Positions 26,127-34,729 of a DNA stretch of 53,357 nucleotides are shown here, piece by piece. The stretch lies in the IMG/VR virus record IMGVR_UViG_3300028025_005064, positions 1 to 53,357 of that record, one strand, 5' to 3'. Under the pieces are notes generated by a model. It saw only the letters and a list, made by a program, of their open reading frames with translations, searched no databases and was not told where the DNA came from. How positions within the stretch are numbered: position 1 is the stretch's first letter; each line of letters begins with the position of its first letter. The stretch is from a virus. The position numbers were made by a program, and so were the translations under genes.

Positions 26127-27555
26127 GGTCAACCTTTGCGTGAGCTGTTTGTTTAAGTTTAGCATCAGAAACGATTCTCTTGACCATTTCTTCTGAACCA
26201 AAAGAACTTATCATATCTTCAGCTGCTTTTGCTGATAAAACTTTTTGACCTTGGGCTACATGATAGAAATGAGGTATAAGAAACATCTCATAGTTATTAC
26301 CAGATATATCATAAGGGTAAGGCGGTCTTTCCTGCCAAAGATCTAGTAGTTCCAAGAGATAGTCCGGTTTCTTCATGACCTGTTGCTGCCTCCACATTGC
26401 GCTATCTGTTCTGTCAGAAATGTAGTGCAATGAAATCATTGCCAAAATATTTTCCATCATTATATTCATTTTTTTATTATATGACTTTTGCATATGTGTT
26501 GAGCCATGATTGTAATTACCTAAGTTCTGCATCAAGCACCTTACTTGCTGAATGGTTGAACCGATTGAAGATGCCTCAATTGGCTCAACAAAAGCACCAG
26601 CTAGACCGACTACAACACAGTTTTTTACCCAAAACTCTTTAACATGACCGGGTTCAAATTTTATACTTCTTGCAGGGTTCACTTCAAAACCCAGAAGGTC
26701 TGATACTTCTTTTATAGCCTGATCTTCTGTGCAATGATTTGAAGAATAGACATACCCATTTCCTCTACGATCTTGTGTTGGGATTTCCCAGACCCAGCCA
26801 TTACTGAGCGCCCTTGCTCTTGTGTATGGTCGTATCTCTCCAGATGGATCAGACTCTGTAGGGAAAGCTATGGCAGAATCCATTTGCAAATAGTCTTTGA
26901 ACGAATTCCATTGAACATCGGATACTGCTGATATCAATAGTCTCTTCATCCCTGTTGCATCAATCCAGAAATCTGACTCAACCGTTAGTAAAGAATCAGT
27001 CATAACAGAATCAATACATCCATTTTCTGGGTTTAAATTTACCTTAATAACTTCTGCATCCGTTATTGAAATATTTCTATATAAACATATACTTGTTAAA
27101 TAATTATTTAATGCAAAAGTATCGAAATGAAATTGATTAGTTGATTCATGAGGGTCATTAGCATTAACTTTGTTCTCAATCAATGATCTTGACCCGGTAT
27201 TTTCTGTTATTGTTTTATTGTCTTTAATTAAACCATTGTATAAAGAGTAGTAGCCAAAAGGCTCTTCTACTTCAACCCTAGACACGCTGTGAATGTAATC
27301 TGGAGTATGGTTAGTCCAATTTTCAAACCGAATTCCGTACTTATGTGTAGCTCTTGTTTGAACAATTAATTCACCAACAGGTATGTCACATAATTGCATA
27401 AAAGAACGCCAATGTTCTGTTGACCCTTCACCAACTCCGATAATACCAATTTTAGATGATGAGATAATATTAATTTCAAATTTTGGAAAAGCTTTTCTAA
27501 GAATCAAAGCTGAAATCATACCAGCAGTACCGCTACCAACAATAGTGACTTTCAA
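26095..27555 (-). CDS. Flavin-dependent tryptophan-halogenase-like enzyme
   Basis: A 486-aa flavoprotein. It carries the FAD dinucleotide motif GSGTAG at 7-12, GVGEGSTEHW at 40-49, and WVWEIP at 254-259, the WxWxIP hallmark of the family. K72 in THKYGIRFENW aligns with the catalytic lysine of PrnA-type halogenases (K79), and EPIEASSI near 324-331 matches the conserved EPLEST loop, with Ala at the Ser position. Members oxidise halide with reduced FAD to make HOCl or HOBr that reacts at the lysine. A viral member (VirX1) from a cyanophage is known to iodinate small molecules. No flavin reductase is in view. The start codon is TTG at 27555, four bases after the previous stop. Confidence 0.88.
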   Translation of the reverse strand: MKVTIVGSGTAGMISALILRKAFPKFEINIISSSKIGIIGVGEGSTEHWRSFMQLCDIPVGELIVQTRATHKYGIRFENWTNHTPDYIHSVSRVEVEEPFGYYSLYNGLIKDNKTITENTGSRSLIENKVNANDPHESTNQFHFDTFALNNYLTSICLYRNISITDAEVIKVNLNPENGCIDSVMTDSLLTVESDFWIDATGMKRLLISAVSDVQWNSFKDYLQMDSAIAFPTESDPSGEIRPYTRARALSNGWVWEIPTQDRRGNGYVYSSNHCTEDQAIKEVSDLLGFEVNPARSIKFEPGHVKEFWVKNCVVVGLAGAFVEPIEASSIGSTIQQVRCLMQNLGNYNHGSTHMQKSYNKKMNIMMENILAMISLHYISDRTDSAMWRQQQVMKKPDYLLELLDLWQERPPYPYDISGNNYEMFLIPHFYHVAQGQKVLSAKAAEDMISSFGSEEMVKRIVSDAKLKQTAHAKVDHAESLRQIQI

Positions 27556-27558
27556 GAT

Positions 27559-28617
27559 TTACTTCATTTCTTCCAATAGACTTAGCAACTTCAATACAGT
27601 GCTAGAATCCTTATTAATGTTTGTTTCAAAATATTGCTTCAAAAACTCTGGTGTAAATACATTTAAATCATTTTCAATATATATTTGATATAGCGCATTT
27701 TCAATACGATTTTTATAACTCGTACTGGAAAAGGATGAGAATTCGTTCTTCCTTGGGTGGTTAGTAAACAGCTGATAAAGACTCTTATACTTGCATTTAT
27801 TTTTAAAATAAATCTTTAACAACTCTGGTGTTTCTATATTTTCGTCAAAAGAATAGACCTGTCTTGTTTCTCCTTGGAGATATCGTGAAACTCTCATATC
27901 AACTTGCTCATCAACTACTTGAGTCATCACTTCCTCTGGAATCTGCAATTCCTCTAAGAAATCATGAGCAACTTTGGAGATTTGTTCTTGATTATTAAAT
28001 GGCTCTTTATGAGACTCTGACCATTCGTATATAGCTTTTATAGCACCCGATAGTGTTCTAGCTCCTGTATTGATAGATTGGGAATCAGGGTTGGGGTTCT
28101 CAGTGTTGTTCGTAAAAATACAAAGAAGATGACCAATGCCACCAACATCTAGGACATTGAAAATATTGGTTACAGCAATAGGGTTTCTTGTCGAATAAAA
28201 TGGTATAGACCCAAATTTATTATAATCACACCTAACAAAGTCTTCCGGAAGAGAAGCGTCTTGCTGTATATAATTTTGTTTTTCCGGAATTTCTATTGAT
28301 TTCATAAAAGAATACATAATCAACTTATCTTGCTTTGGTCTATCAAATAATTCTTCATATTTCTCATATGAACAATTTTGGAAATAAACTTTATTTGAAC
28401 CAGATAAGTAAATATAATTTTGATAACCAAGATGAGTTACACGGAATGCAATCAATGTCCCAGCATCTGTGCTGAATAAATCATATTCACTAGGATCAAC
28501 ATCAATAAGACCTGAAGATACATTGAATTTCAATAAAACTTCACCAGTCTCTTCAGTCAAGTAATAATGCATATATAGTGCTGGGTTTAATTCAGAAATA
28601 TTTCTCATGTAAACCAT
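27559..28617 (-). CDS. Hypothetical protein in the halogenase/hydroxylase block
   Basis: A 352-aa AT-rich gene product that I do not recognise. N-terminal part is beta-rich (GEVLLKFNVSSGLIDVD, GTLIAFRVTHLGYQNYIYL), followed by helical segments with charged repeats (FNNQEQISKVAHDFLEELQ, TPELLKIYFKNKCKY, TPEFLKQYFETN). The two TPE-LLK/FLK-YF segments look like an internal repeat. It overlaps the hydroxylase by 13 bases if begun at 28617, or by an ATGA of four bases if begun at 28608. Its place between two oxidative enzymes suggests a substrate or partner protein, by position only. Confidence 0.7.
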   Translation of the reverse strand: MVYMRNISELNPALYMHYYLTEETGEVLLKFNVSSGLIDVDPSEYDLFSTDAGTLIAFRVTHLGYQNYIYLSGSNKVYFQNCSYEKYEELFDRPKQDKLIMYSFMKSIEIPEKQNYIQQDASLPEDFVRCDYNKFGSIPFYSTRNPIAVTNIFNVLDVGGIGHLLCIFTNNTENPNPDSQSINTGARTLSGAIKAIYEWSESHKEPFNNQEQISKVAHDFLEELQIPEEVMTQVVDEQVDMRVSRYLQGETRQVYSFDENIETPELLKIYFKNKCKYKSLYQLFTNHPRKNEFSSFSSTSYKNRIENALYQIYIENDLNVFTPEFLKQYFETNINKDSSTVLKLLSLLEEMK

Positions 28618-29198
28618 GTTACCAGACTATATTTAGTTCCGCTTACCACTGGGTGAGCAATATGAGTGTAAGGAAAATTCGATGGGAATAGGACTAAAGA
28701 ATTTGTTTCCAATTTTATCCTTAAGTCGAAGTAAGGAAATTCAAGTTCTCCGCCTTCATCAGCTGCCCCAAAGCATGCTACTAAACTTAAAATTCTCTCA
28801 TTGCTTGAACCGTGGTCGTGATGTGCATGGTATTGAGCATTGCTTTCATACTTAAGTAGATTAAATGGCTCGGCTGCTTTCAACTGAAGATCAAATGATT
28901 CACGATAATCCCATATGCATTTATCAATATCATAAAATAATGCCATTGCATCTTTTGAGATATCCTCTAAATCTTCAGATATCTCATTTCTCAGTAATTC
29001 ACTAAAGTTAGATTCAACAGATGTTCTATACTCATTATCTGAACGCTCTGAACCCTCGCCAGTAAAAGACTTATCCCATGTTATATATGGCCAAGTTCGC
29101 TGTGTTTCTTTTTCAAATTTTGAAATAAAATCCTTAATATCAAAAGAGTCTTTATAAACCCATATACAAGGAGCTTTTTCATATTTTTCAATATACAT
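28605..29198 (-). CDS. 2-oxoglutarate/Fe(II) prolyl-4-hydroxylase-like enzyme
   Basis: A 197-aa double-stranded beta-helix oxygenase. Iron ligands are H126 and D128 (in AQYHAHHDHG) and H179 in the segment YTHIAHPVVSGTKYSL; K189 is ten residues after H179, where P4H enzymes hold the 2-oxoglutarate-binding Lys/Arg. The strand pattern LSLVACFGAADEGGELEFPYF is a standard P4H core. Such enzymes hydroxylate Pro (or other residues) on proteins, using O2 and 2-oxoglutarate. Phages often carry one near fibre genes; a structural-protein substrate here is inference. It overlaps neighbours on both sides. Confidence 0.85.
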   Translation of the reverse strand: MYIEKYEKAPCIWVYKDSFDIKDFISKFEKETQRTWPYITWDKSFTGEGSERSDNEYRTSVESNFSELLRNEISEDLEDISKDAMALFYDIDKCIWDYRESFDLQLKAAEPFNLLKYESNAQYHAHHDHGSSNERILSLVACFGAADEGGELEFPYFDLRIKLETNSLVLFPSNFPYTHIAHPVVSGTKYSLVTWFT

Positions 29199-29589
29199 TA
29201 TATCTAAATTCTTTCATTACAGTGTTGTTGATTACAATTTTTGCAATCTTTTTTCCAACTTCTTTTTCTTCAAAAAGAAATTTTATTCTATTTTTTTCAA
29301 TCAATATTGCTTCATGACACTTATTATCAATCAATAATTTGCAATTTTTGTTAAAAGATACAAAGTCGTTAATATAGTTTACATTTTGATGAAAATTGTT
29401 TTCAACATTTTCTTTATATGATACATCATTAAATTCAGGTATTTCTAAAATTTGTGTTATATTTCTGTCAAAAAATAAACCCTCAGAGCCTTCAAAGTCT
29501 CCAATATTTATTGGCAAAAAAGAATATTTTGCAATACAGCTTGCTTCATCTAAGTTTTTTTCTGATGGGCAATAAATGACCCTTCTCAT
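29188..29589 (-). CDS. Hypothetical AT-rich protein in modification block
   Basis: A 133-aa protein, rich in Asn, Ile, Lys and Phe, with several single Cys residues and no motif I recognise. Base composition is visibly more AT-rich than the surrounding structural genes, suggesting separate acquisition. It overlaps the hydroxylase start by 11 bases and follows the 75-aa gene by two bases, so translation is likely coupled with both. Confidence 0.65.
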   Translation of the reverse strand: MRRVIYCPSEKNLDEASCIAKYSFLPINIGDFEGSEGLFFDRNITQILEIPEFNDVSYKENVENNFHQNVNYINDFVSFNKNCKLLIDNKCHEAILIEKNRIKFLFEEKEVGKKIAKIVINNTVMKEFRYNVY

Positions 29590-29591
29590 TT

Positions 29592-29819
29592 TTACAGACT
29601 TTCTATTTTTGCAATTAAAGTATTAAGTTTATTATATGTAATATACATACGATTCTCATTGCTTGGGGCAATTGCGTCTTCTAGGTCAAGAATCTTAGTT
29701 AAGTCATAACTATCAGGGTCATGCCCCGCTATCAATAACATTTGATATAGCTCCATTTCAGCACCAATTTTGGCTGATTCAAGCAATGCTTTTTTTTGCT
29801 CGTTAGTAATCGTAAACAT
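29592..29819 (-). CDS. Small helical protein downstream of glycine-rich adhesin
   Basis: A 75-aa acidic helical protein starting MFTITNEQKKALLESAKIG. AEMELYQMLLIAGHDPDSYD and a short C-terminal helix dominate. It has the look of small phage chaperone or regulatory proteins, but no family is recognised. A strong AAGGAGAAA ribosome site precedes the ATG. It is 8 bases after the large glycine-rich gene; an assembly-chaperone role for that protein is conceivable. Confidence 0.68.
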   Translation of the reverse strand: MFTITNEQKKALLESAKIGAEMELYQMLLIAGHDPDSYDLTKILDLEDAIAPSNENRMYITYNKLNTLIAKIESL

Positions 29820-29827
29820 TTTTCTCC

Positions 29828-31501
29828 TTATTGGTTTAATATGGTGTAAACTGCACCTGAAGAACCAGTACCACTTACAGGGTTAGCACCACCGCTCGCA
29901 CTGGTTGTTACTCCAGATAAAGCTGCTTCTGTAATGATAATTATACCACCACCACCACCTGCTTGACCAGCAGTTCCCGCAGTTGTTGATCCGTTAGTTC
30001 CAGCAGTTGTTGAAAAGTTTGATCCAGCACTGCCAGCACTGCCAGCTGGACCTCCAACACCTCCAGGATAAGACCTTGTTATAGCATGAGCCTGAGTCCC
30101 TGCTTGTCTGCGATTTCCATTTCCATGATAGCCATATAAGTCATGTCTTCCTCTATGAGCAACGGCATGACCATGATAATGGACTGCTGGCTCATGTGCA
30201 CCTTTGTAGTGATATGCGGGGAGATGATATGGGCCAGATGCGTGATGATCAGCTTCAGCATAGTGATTATGACCAACAGGGGCAGAAGTATGTACATAAG
30301 TATGCGCAACCGCCCCGTCATGACCTAACGTGTTACCAGCAGTATGGTTTACATTATTAACTGCATAAAAAACCGATGTAGGGGGTACAGGTGCGTGACT
30401 GGTTGATGCTCCTCCAAAATGAGGAGAACTTCCATGATGACTGTTGGCAGGATGAACTGGAGTTGCGTCATGCGCTGTATAGGTCCATGACCCATGTGCG
30501 TGGTCTAGTGAATGTTCAGTAACATGAGGACCTCTAGGGAGGGCAGGAGTCCCGTAATGAATGGTTGCGTTATCTCCACCTCTCGTATAAGATGCATGAG
30601 TATTTGCAGCATGATAAATACTTGCACTAGGGGAGGATGACCCTGCCGACCCATTAGCGCCATTTGTTGCCCCAGTGCCTGTCGCTGATGCCCCAGCCCC
30701 TGTTCCTGTTGCAGAAGACCCCCCTGCAGTGCTATTACTTCCTTCTGAGCGAACAACTCCTGTTCCACTGATGTTCTTTGCAACAATTACTACTACTGGA
30801 CCACCTCTTGCTCCTGCCCCCGCAGATGCAGCAGGGGGTGTCGATCCAGCAGATGCGGCAGGGATTGCTATTCCCGCAGACCCATTAGTTCCATTTGTCC
30901 CTCTATTTCCCGGACCGCCGGGATACCCAGCATTTTGAGAAGGCAAACTTCCTGCTTGCCCTGTCCATGTTGAGGGAGATTCAGTTGCTCCAGTGCCATT
31001 AGCACCTGGAGTTAATGTCCCAGCAACCCCCGGAGTAACGGTGCCAAGGCTACCATTCCCCCCACCAGCGCCTCCGGTAAAAGAAAGGAATGATCCAGAT
31101 GTATTGACATGCCCTGCTCTTAGAATATTCTCAATATCGGAAACCACGCTTGCGGGCACTTGTGATGCTGTATACACTCCACCAGAAGCAGTTCCTCCAA
31201 TTGAATTGGTTACGCTTGTTGCAATATTAGCTGTCCCAGCAACTGTAGCAGTTGATACAGAAACCCCTGATGCGACACCTATTGAGCCATTGACAGTTAG
31301 TGTATTTTTTACAAAAACTTTAAAACCATTTGTATTAAGATGAACTCCATTGTTAATTGTTAAGTTACTGTAATACATGTCTCTAGTAAGAGATGTGTTG
31401 GAAGCAATTATTACGGTTCCGTCAGACCCCGTTCCATAAACTGAATCATTACCAATTCTTTGAACTTTTGCGGGTGAGTTAAATCTTTCTAATGCGCCCA
31501 T
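29828..31501 (-). CDS. Large glycine-rich adhesin-like protein with His-rich section
   Basis: A 557-aa virion-type protein. The N-terminal about 90 residues (YGTGSDGTVIIASNTSLT, NLTINNGVHLNTNGFKVFVKN) are paralogous to the next gene upstream. Glycine-rich blocks follow (FTGGAGGGNG, AGYPGGPGNRG, GGAGPAG-type). A section at about residues 300-475 carries roughly 30 His, many in HxH arrangement (HYHGH, HNH, HAH). The end GGIIIITEAALSGV resembles the partner protein. Gly-rich domains of this style form the receptor-binding tips of phage S16-type adhesins. HxH metal sites occur in T4 gp37. Both are analogies, not proof. Confidence 0.78.
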   Translation of the reverse strand: MGALERFNSPAKVQRIGNDSVYGTGSDGTVIIASNTSLTRDMYYSNLTINNGVHLNTNGFKVFVKNTLTVNGSIGVASGVSVSTATVAGTANIATSVTNSIGGTASGGVYTASQVPASVVSDIENILRAGHVNTSGSFLSFTGGAGGGNGSLGTVTPGVAGTLTPGANGTGATESPSTWTGQAGSLPSQNAGYPGGPGNRGTNGTNGSAGIAIPAASAGSTPPAASAGAGARGGPVVVIVAKNISGTGVVRSEGSNSTAGGSSATGTGAGASATGTGATNGANGSAGSSSPSASIYHAANTHASYTRGGDNATIHYGTPALPRGPHVTEHSLDHAHGSWTYTAHDATPVHPANSHHGSSPHFGGASTSHAPVPPTSVFYAVNNVNHTAGNTLGHDGAVAHTYVHTSAPVGHNHYAEADHHASGPYHLPAYHYKGAHEPAVHYHGHAVAHRGRHDLYGYHGNGNRRQAGTQAHAITRSYPGGVGGPAGSAGSAGSNFSTTAGTNGSTTAGTAGQAGGGGGIIIITEAALSGVTTSASGGANPVSGTGSSGAVYTILNQ

Positions 31502-31502
31502 A

Positions 31503-32234
31503 TTATACCAATTGAGAGTATATCACTGAACCATTGACACAACTTGTTCCGCCTGTTACATCAGTTGTGATTCCAGTTGGTAAGGCTGAATGGGTTGAAA
31601 CAACAATGATTACTCCACCTCCTCCTCCACCGCCACCAGTTAATCCAGAGGCTTTAAAATAAGAAGTTGCGGTTGGGGAAATATAACGAGCAGCGATAAT
31701 AATAACTCCACCTCCCGGACCTCCAGAACCACCTGCACCCCCTCTTAAAAAGAGTGGTGTTGTGTTGCTTGCGTTAATGACATATCCTTTTACAGATTGG
31801 GTTGGTTGGTACCAGAATCCACTTGTCGTTGTTTTATCGCCTGTACCGCCTTGTGCGACTGTTGGTGGAGTTGCAGTCTGTGTTGCACTGTTTCCTCCAA
31901 GGCTATTTGTAACCGCAGTATTAGTAGCACCACCACCCGCAATAGAGCCAGTGCCTGAAAAACCAGTCGTCATCGTATAGTTGTTGGCTGTACCTACTCC
32001 AATAGTAGAGTTAGATGCAAGAGTTAAAATATTCTTTACAAAGACTCTATAACCCGCAGTGTTTAAAACAACATTGGAGTCAACAGTAAGATTATAATAA
32101 AATTTGTCGGAGGTTAAAGTTGTGTTTGCAGAGATAGTTACTGTTCCATCAGAGCCAGTGCCATAGGTTGAGTCTGGGGCATCAATGAATGATGAGAAAG
32201 CATTTGCGGAAGGAAATCGAGATATACCGGCCAT
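31503..32234 (-). CDS. Glycine-rich adhesin-like protein, short paralogue
   Basis: A 243-aa protein sharing the N-terminal domain of the 557-aa neighbour (YGTGSDGTVTISANTTLT, VVLNTAGYRVFVKNILTL) and a Gly-rich C-terminal block with GGAGGSGGPGG and a GGGGGGG run before VIIVVS. It lacks the His-rich insert. It ends one base before the longer gene begins, so the pair arose by tandem duplication with domain loss or gain. The glycine run suggests a polyglycine-II bundle or a surface loop in a virion fibre tip. Confidence 0.78.
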   Translation of the reverse strand: MAGISRFPSANAFSSFIDAPDSTYGTGSDGTVTISANTTLTSDKFYYNLTVDSNVVLNTAGYRVFVKNILTLASNSTIGVGTANNYTMTTGFSGTGSIAGGGATNTAVTNSLGGNSATQTATPPTVAQGGTGDKTTTSGFWYQPTQSVKGYVINASNTTPLFLRGGAGGSGGPGGGVIIIAARYISPTATSYFKASGLTGGGGGGGGVIIVVSTHSALPTGITTDVTGGTSCVNGSVIYSQLV

Positions 32235-32593
32235 TACGACTCCTCAACTCCAAAAATAGTTACATTCAATGCAGAGTTTGCAGAACATAAAAATGTAATC
32301 TGATCGCTAGTTGTGTTGCTTGCAGTATTTCCATTGTTAATTAAAACCATTGAACAGTTAAAAGCAAGAGTTTCATTAGCATTAACTGTTATATTACTTA
32401 ATATATCATGCGTATTGGCTTCGGCAACATTAAGAGGCTTTAAACGAATGGTTGCAGTTCTTGAAGACGCTGTTGTATTTGTGATTAGAATTTGTTTAAC
32501 AATTGTAGTTGTGTTTAGAGGTACAGTATAAGCAACAGCAGTAACTGTTGATATCTGAGTTGGACCAGCCAACCTTTTTTGACTAATTGGCAT
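32234..32593 (-). CDS. Small beta-rich virion protein
   Basis: A 119-aa Ser/Thr/Asn-rich beta protein. The segment TVNANETLAFNCSMVL matches TVNANETVSYDAGIVL in the 110-aa protein encoded at 38319-38651, so the two are paralogues. The first 20 residues (MPISQKRLAGPTQIS) differ. The family resembles small Ig-like or decoration-type beta-sandwich proteins. It overlaps the adhesin gene by one base and follows a fibre gene. A capsid- or fibre-associated role is inferred. Confidence 0.7.
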   Translation of the reverse strand: MPISQKRLAGPTQISTVTAVAYTVPLNTTTIVKQILITNTTASSRTATIRLKPLNVAEANTHDILSNITVNANETLAFNCSMVLINNGNTASNTTSDQITFLCSANSALNVTIFGVEES

Positions 32594-33351
32594 TATATAA
32601 CCTCCATATAGAACTTGATCATGTTGTCACGAACAGTATTTCTATTTACCCATGAACTACCATTATATTCTAAAACTTGTCCTGATGCTGGAGTTGTGAT
32701 AGAAACATCGTGAAGCTCATCTATTTCATACCCATTTTGAGTTGCTACATAGATAATTCCATTGTTTGTTGCACGAACAACGACTCCAATAAAAACAAGG
32801 TGTTCAGGAGCAGATGGCTTTGTTTTTGTAAATGCCCCATCCTCTGCAAGCCATAGAACATCGCCAGCCGTATACCCAACAGATAGGTCAATTCCGTCTA
32901 CATAGCCCCGAGTGACAACAGGACCGTTTTCAGAAGATGCAATCGATGAAGCGACTAATCCTACTGTTTTGGATGATGTAACATCAGAGTCATTGTCTGC
33001 TCTTTTTACGGTTGCATGATCTCCCGTTGCTCCAAAAAGGTAAACAACAGTTCCAGCCGTAAGCGTTGTTGCCTCGGCATTACGAACATATGTTGCCGTT
33101 GAAGAATATTGATTAACCCAGTTAGTACCATTATAAACAAGAGATTCATACTCCAATGGAGATGTAATTACCACATCGCTAAGACCATCAAGATTTATAG
33201 AACCAGCAGTGCCAAACTCCACAATTGCGTTGGATCCGTTTTTGTAAAAAATCTTTCCATCGGCATAGTTCAGCCCCAGTTCACCATATTCAAGCGAACC
33301 GGGGACTGCGGAGGTCGTACCTGAGTTTTTTATTTTAATGGTGTTAGCCAT
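32593..33351 (-). CDS. Tail fibre-like protein with N-terminal adaptor repeat
   Basis: A 252-aa protein. Its N-terminus (MANTIKIKNSGTTSAVPGSL, then YGELGLNYADGKIFYKNG) is shared with the next gene upstream and is typical of short fibre attachment domains. The rest has repeated VNQYSS/VNRNTV-like beta strands (GLSDVVITSPLEYESLVYN and LHDVSITTPASGQVLEYN are internal repeats). It is cotranscribed with the longer fibre, 12 bases downstream. Likely trimeric. Confidence 0.75.
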   Translation of the reverse strand: MANTIKIKNSGTTSAVPGSLEYGELGLNYADGKIFYKNGSNAIVEFGTAGSINLDGLSDVVITSPLEYESLVYNGTNWVNQYSSTATYVRNAEATTLTAGTVVYLFGATGDHATVKRADNDSDVTSSKTVGLVASSIASSENGPVVTRGYVDGIDLSVGYTAGDVLWLAEDGAFTKTKPSAPEHLVFIGVVVRATNNGIIYVATQNGYEIDELHDVSITTPASGQVLEYNGSSWVNRNTVRDNMIKFYMEVI

Positions 33352-33363
33352 TACTTCCTCCTA

Positions 33364-34452
33364 CTAGAAAGTACCGCCATCTACTGTATCAGACCACGAA
33401 GGTACGCCTGCTACAACCTTAAGGAACTGACCTGCTGAACCAATCCCAAGTTTTGCAAGGGTATTAGTAGCCGATGAGTAAACCAAGTCACCAGTTGTGT
33501 AAGAGCTAAGACCAGTACCACCGTAGGCTGCTCCAATGGCTGTGCCATTCCATACACCAGTCACAATAGTGCCAAGTGTGGTCAAACTTGAGTTTGTGAT
33601 TCCTGACCCCAAAGTGGTATTTGAAAGAACCGAAGTTCCAGCGATTTCGTAAACTTTTCCTGCAAGAAGGTTGAAATCTTCTGAAGAAGTCCATGCGTCA
33701 GTTGCGTCAACCCAATTAAGGGTCTTATCTGTTGCACCCTTGATTGTGAAACCGGCACCGTCTGCAGTTGTGTCTGTTGGTGTAGCAACATTTGCAAGAA
33801 CAATATTCTTATCCTCAACAGTTAGAGTTGCGGTGTTAAGAGTTGTTGTATTACCATTAACAACAAGATCTCCAGTAATTGTAAGAGTGTTAGAGATTGT
33901 AACATCAGCTGGAAGGCTAATTGTTACCGCTCCAACACCCGAGTTAGAAACTGCAACTTGATTTGCAGTGCCAGTAAGACCAGTGACAAGATTTGTCGCT
34001 CTGTCACTAACTTGAGAAGCGGTGATTGAAATGGCTGTGTTTGAGGCAGCGGTTAAACGACCGTCAGCCTGAACAGTGAAAGTACCGACTGTACCAGCAC
34101 CACCATAAGAGCCAGCCGTTACTGCTGTGTTTACAAGAGTAACGCCAGCAATTGCATTATCAACATAAAGTTTTGTTGTAGCATGAGTATTTGCTGTTGG
34201 AGTTGGAACAAGAACAAGACCATTAAATGTCTTATTTCCAGTTACTGTCTGGACTCCCGAAAGCGTAAGATATGCTCCTGCACCAGCAACTGCCTCAACA
34301 GTTGTAGCAGTTCCACCCGCTCCGCCTGTTCCCTTACCATAGTAAAGAACATCGTCTACTTCGTTATATGCAAGTTCTGCATTTTCCAGAGAGGCCGGTG
34401 CACCAGCTGCTCCACCAGAAGCCCTTCTTTTGATTCTAATTGTATTAGCCAT
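33364..34452 (-). CDS. Tail fibre protein, long form
   Basis: A 362-aa protein. The ATG at 34452 is chosen because GGAGG lies upstream, it gives MANTIRIKRRASGG, matching the next paralogue, and the previous gene stops at 34454. The N-terminal region (GAPASLENAELAYNEVDDVLYYG) is the adaptor, followed by VTGNKTFNGLVLVPTPTAN, the repeated domain found in many fibres, and a long beta-helical stretch of Asn/Thr/Val-rich strands (TVEDKNIVLANVATPTDTT). C-terminal portion VWNGTAIGAAYGGTG is the typical fibre linker. Function: host or surface attachment, by family. Confidence 0.82.
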   Translation of the reverse strand: MANTIRIKRRASGGAAGAPASLENAELAYNEVDDVLYYGKGTGGAGGTATTVEAVAGAGAYLTLSGVQTVTGNKTFNGLVLVPTPTANTHATTKLYVDNAIAGVTLVNTAVTAGSYGGAGTVGTFTVQADGRLTAASNTAISITASQVSDRATNLVTGLTGTANQVAVSNSGVGAVTISLPADVTISNTLTITGDLVVNGNTTTLNTATLTVEDKNIVLANVATPTDTTADGAGFTIKGATDKTLNWVDATDAWTSSEDFNLLAGKVYEIAGTSVLSNTTLGSGITNSSLTTLGTIVTGVWNGTAIGAAYGGTGLSSYTTGDLVYSSATNTLAKLGIGSAGQFLKVVAGVPSWSDTVDGGTF

Positions 34453-34453
34453 T

Positions 34454-34729
34454 TTAGTAATTACCTCCATCAAGTAATGTATTTGCGATTGAGTGAGCAT
34501 GGTCTGCTCTACTTGCAACCTCAAGAACTCCGCTATTTGCGGATCTTGCTATATCCAATGGCGATGCATTGGATAATGTTAAAATTCTTTCTAGTGTTAC
34601 TGTTGTTGGAGCGCCAACAATGGTTGTTATATCACCATTCTGAACGCTCAATATACTTGCATCACCACTAGACACAGATAAATTTGTTATATCACCAGTA
34701 TTAACCTGTAAGATTGTTGTATCAGCCAC
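34454..34729 (-). CDS. Small fibre-associated protein with repeated VSSGD strands
   Basis: A 91-aa protein: three short VNTGDITN, VSSGDASI, VQNGDITT repeats, then a Thr/Ser-rich stretch and ADHAHSIANTLLDGGNY at the end. The repeats suggest a short beta-helix or adaptor. The end motif (ADHAH) occurs in fibre domains. It overlaps the BppU-like gene by 8 bases and ends two bases before the fibre start, so the three genes are likely translated together. Confidence 0.68.
   Translation of the reverse strand: MADTTILQVNTGDITNLSVSSGDASILSVQNGDITTIVGAPTTVTLERILTLSNASPLDIARSANSGVLEVASRADHAHSIANTLLDGGNY

Noticed and set aside
34183-34671. Plus-strand 162-aa Cys/Ser-rich frame opposite fibre genes
   Set aside because: Reverse complement of Gly/Ala/Thr-rich fibre codons gives Cys/Ser-rich shadows; no start signal and no recognised fold.
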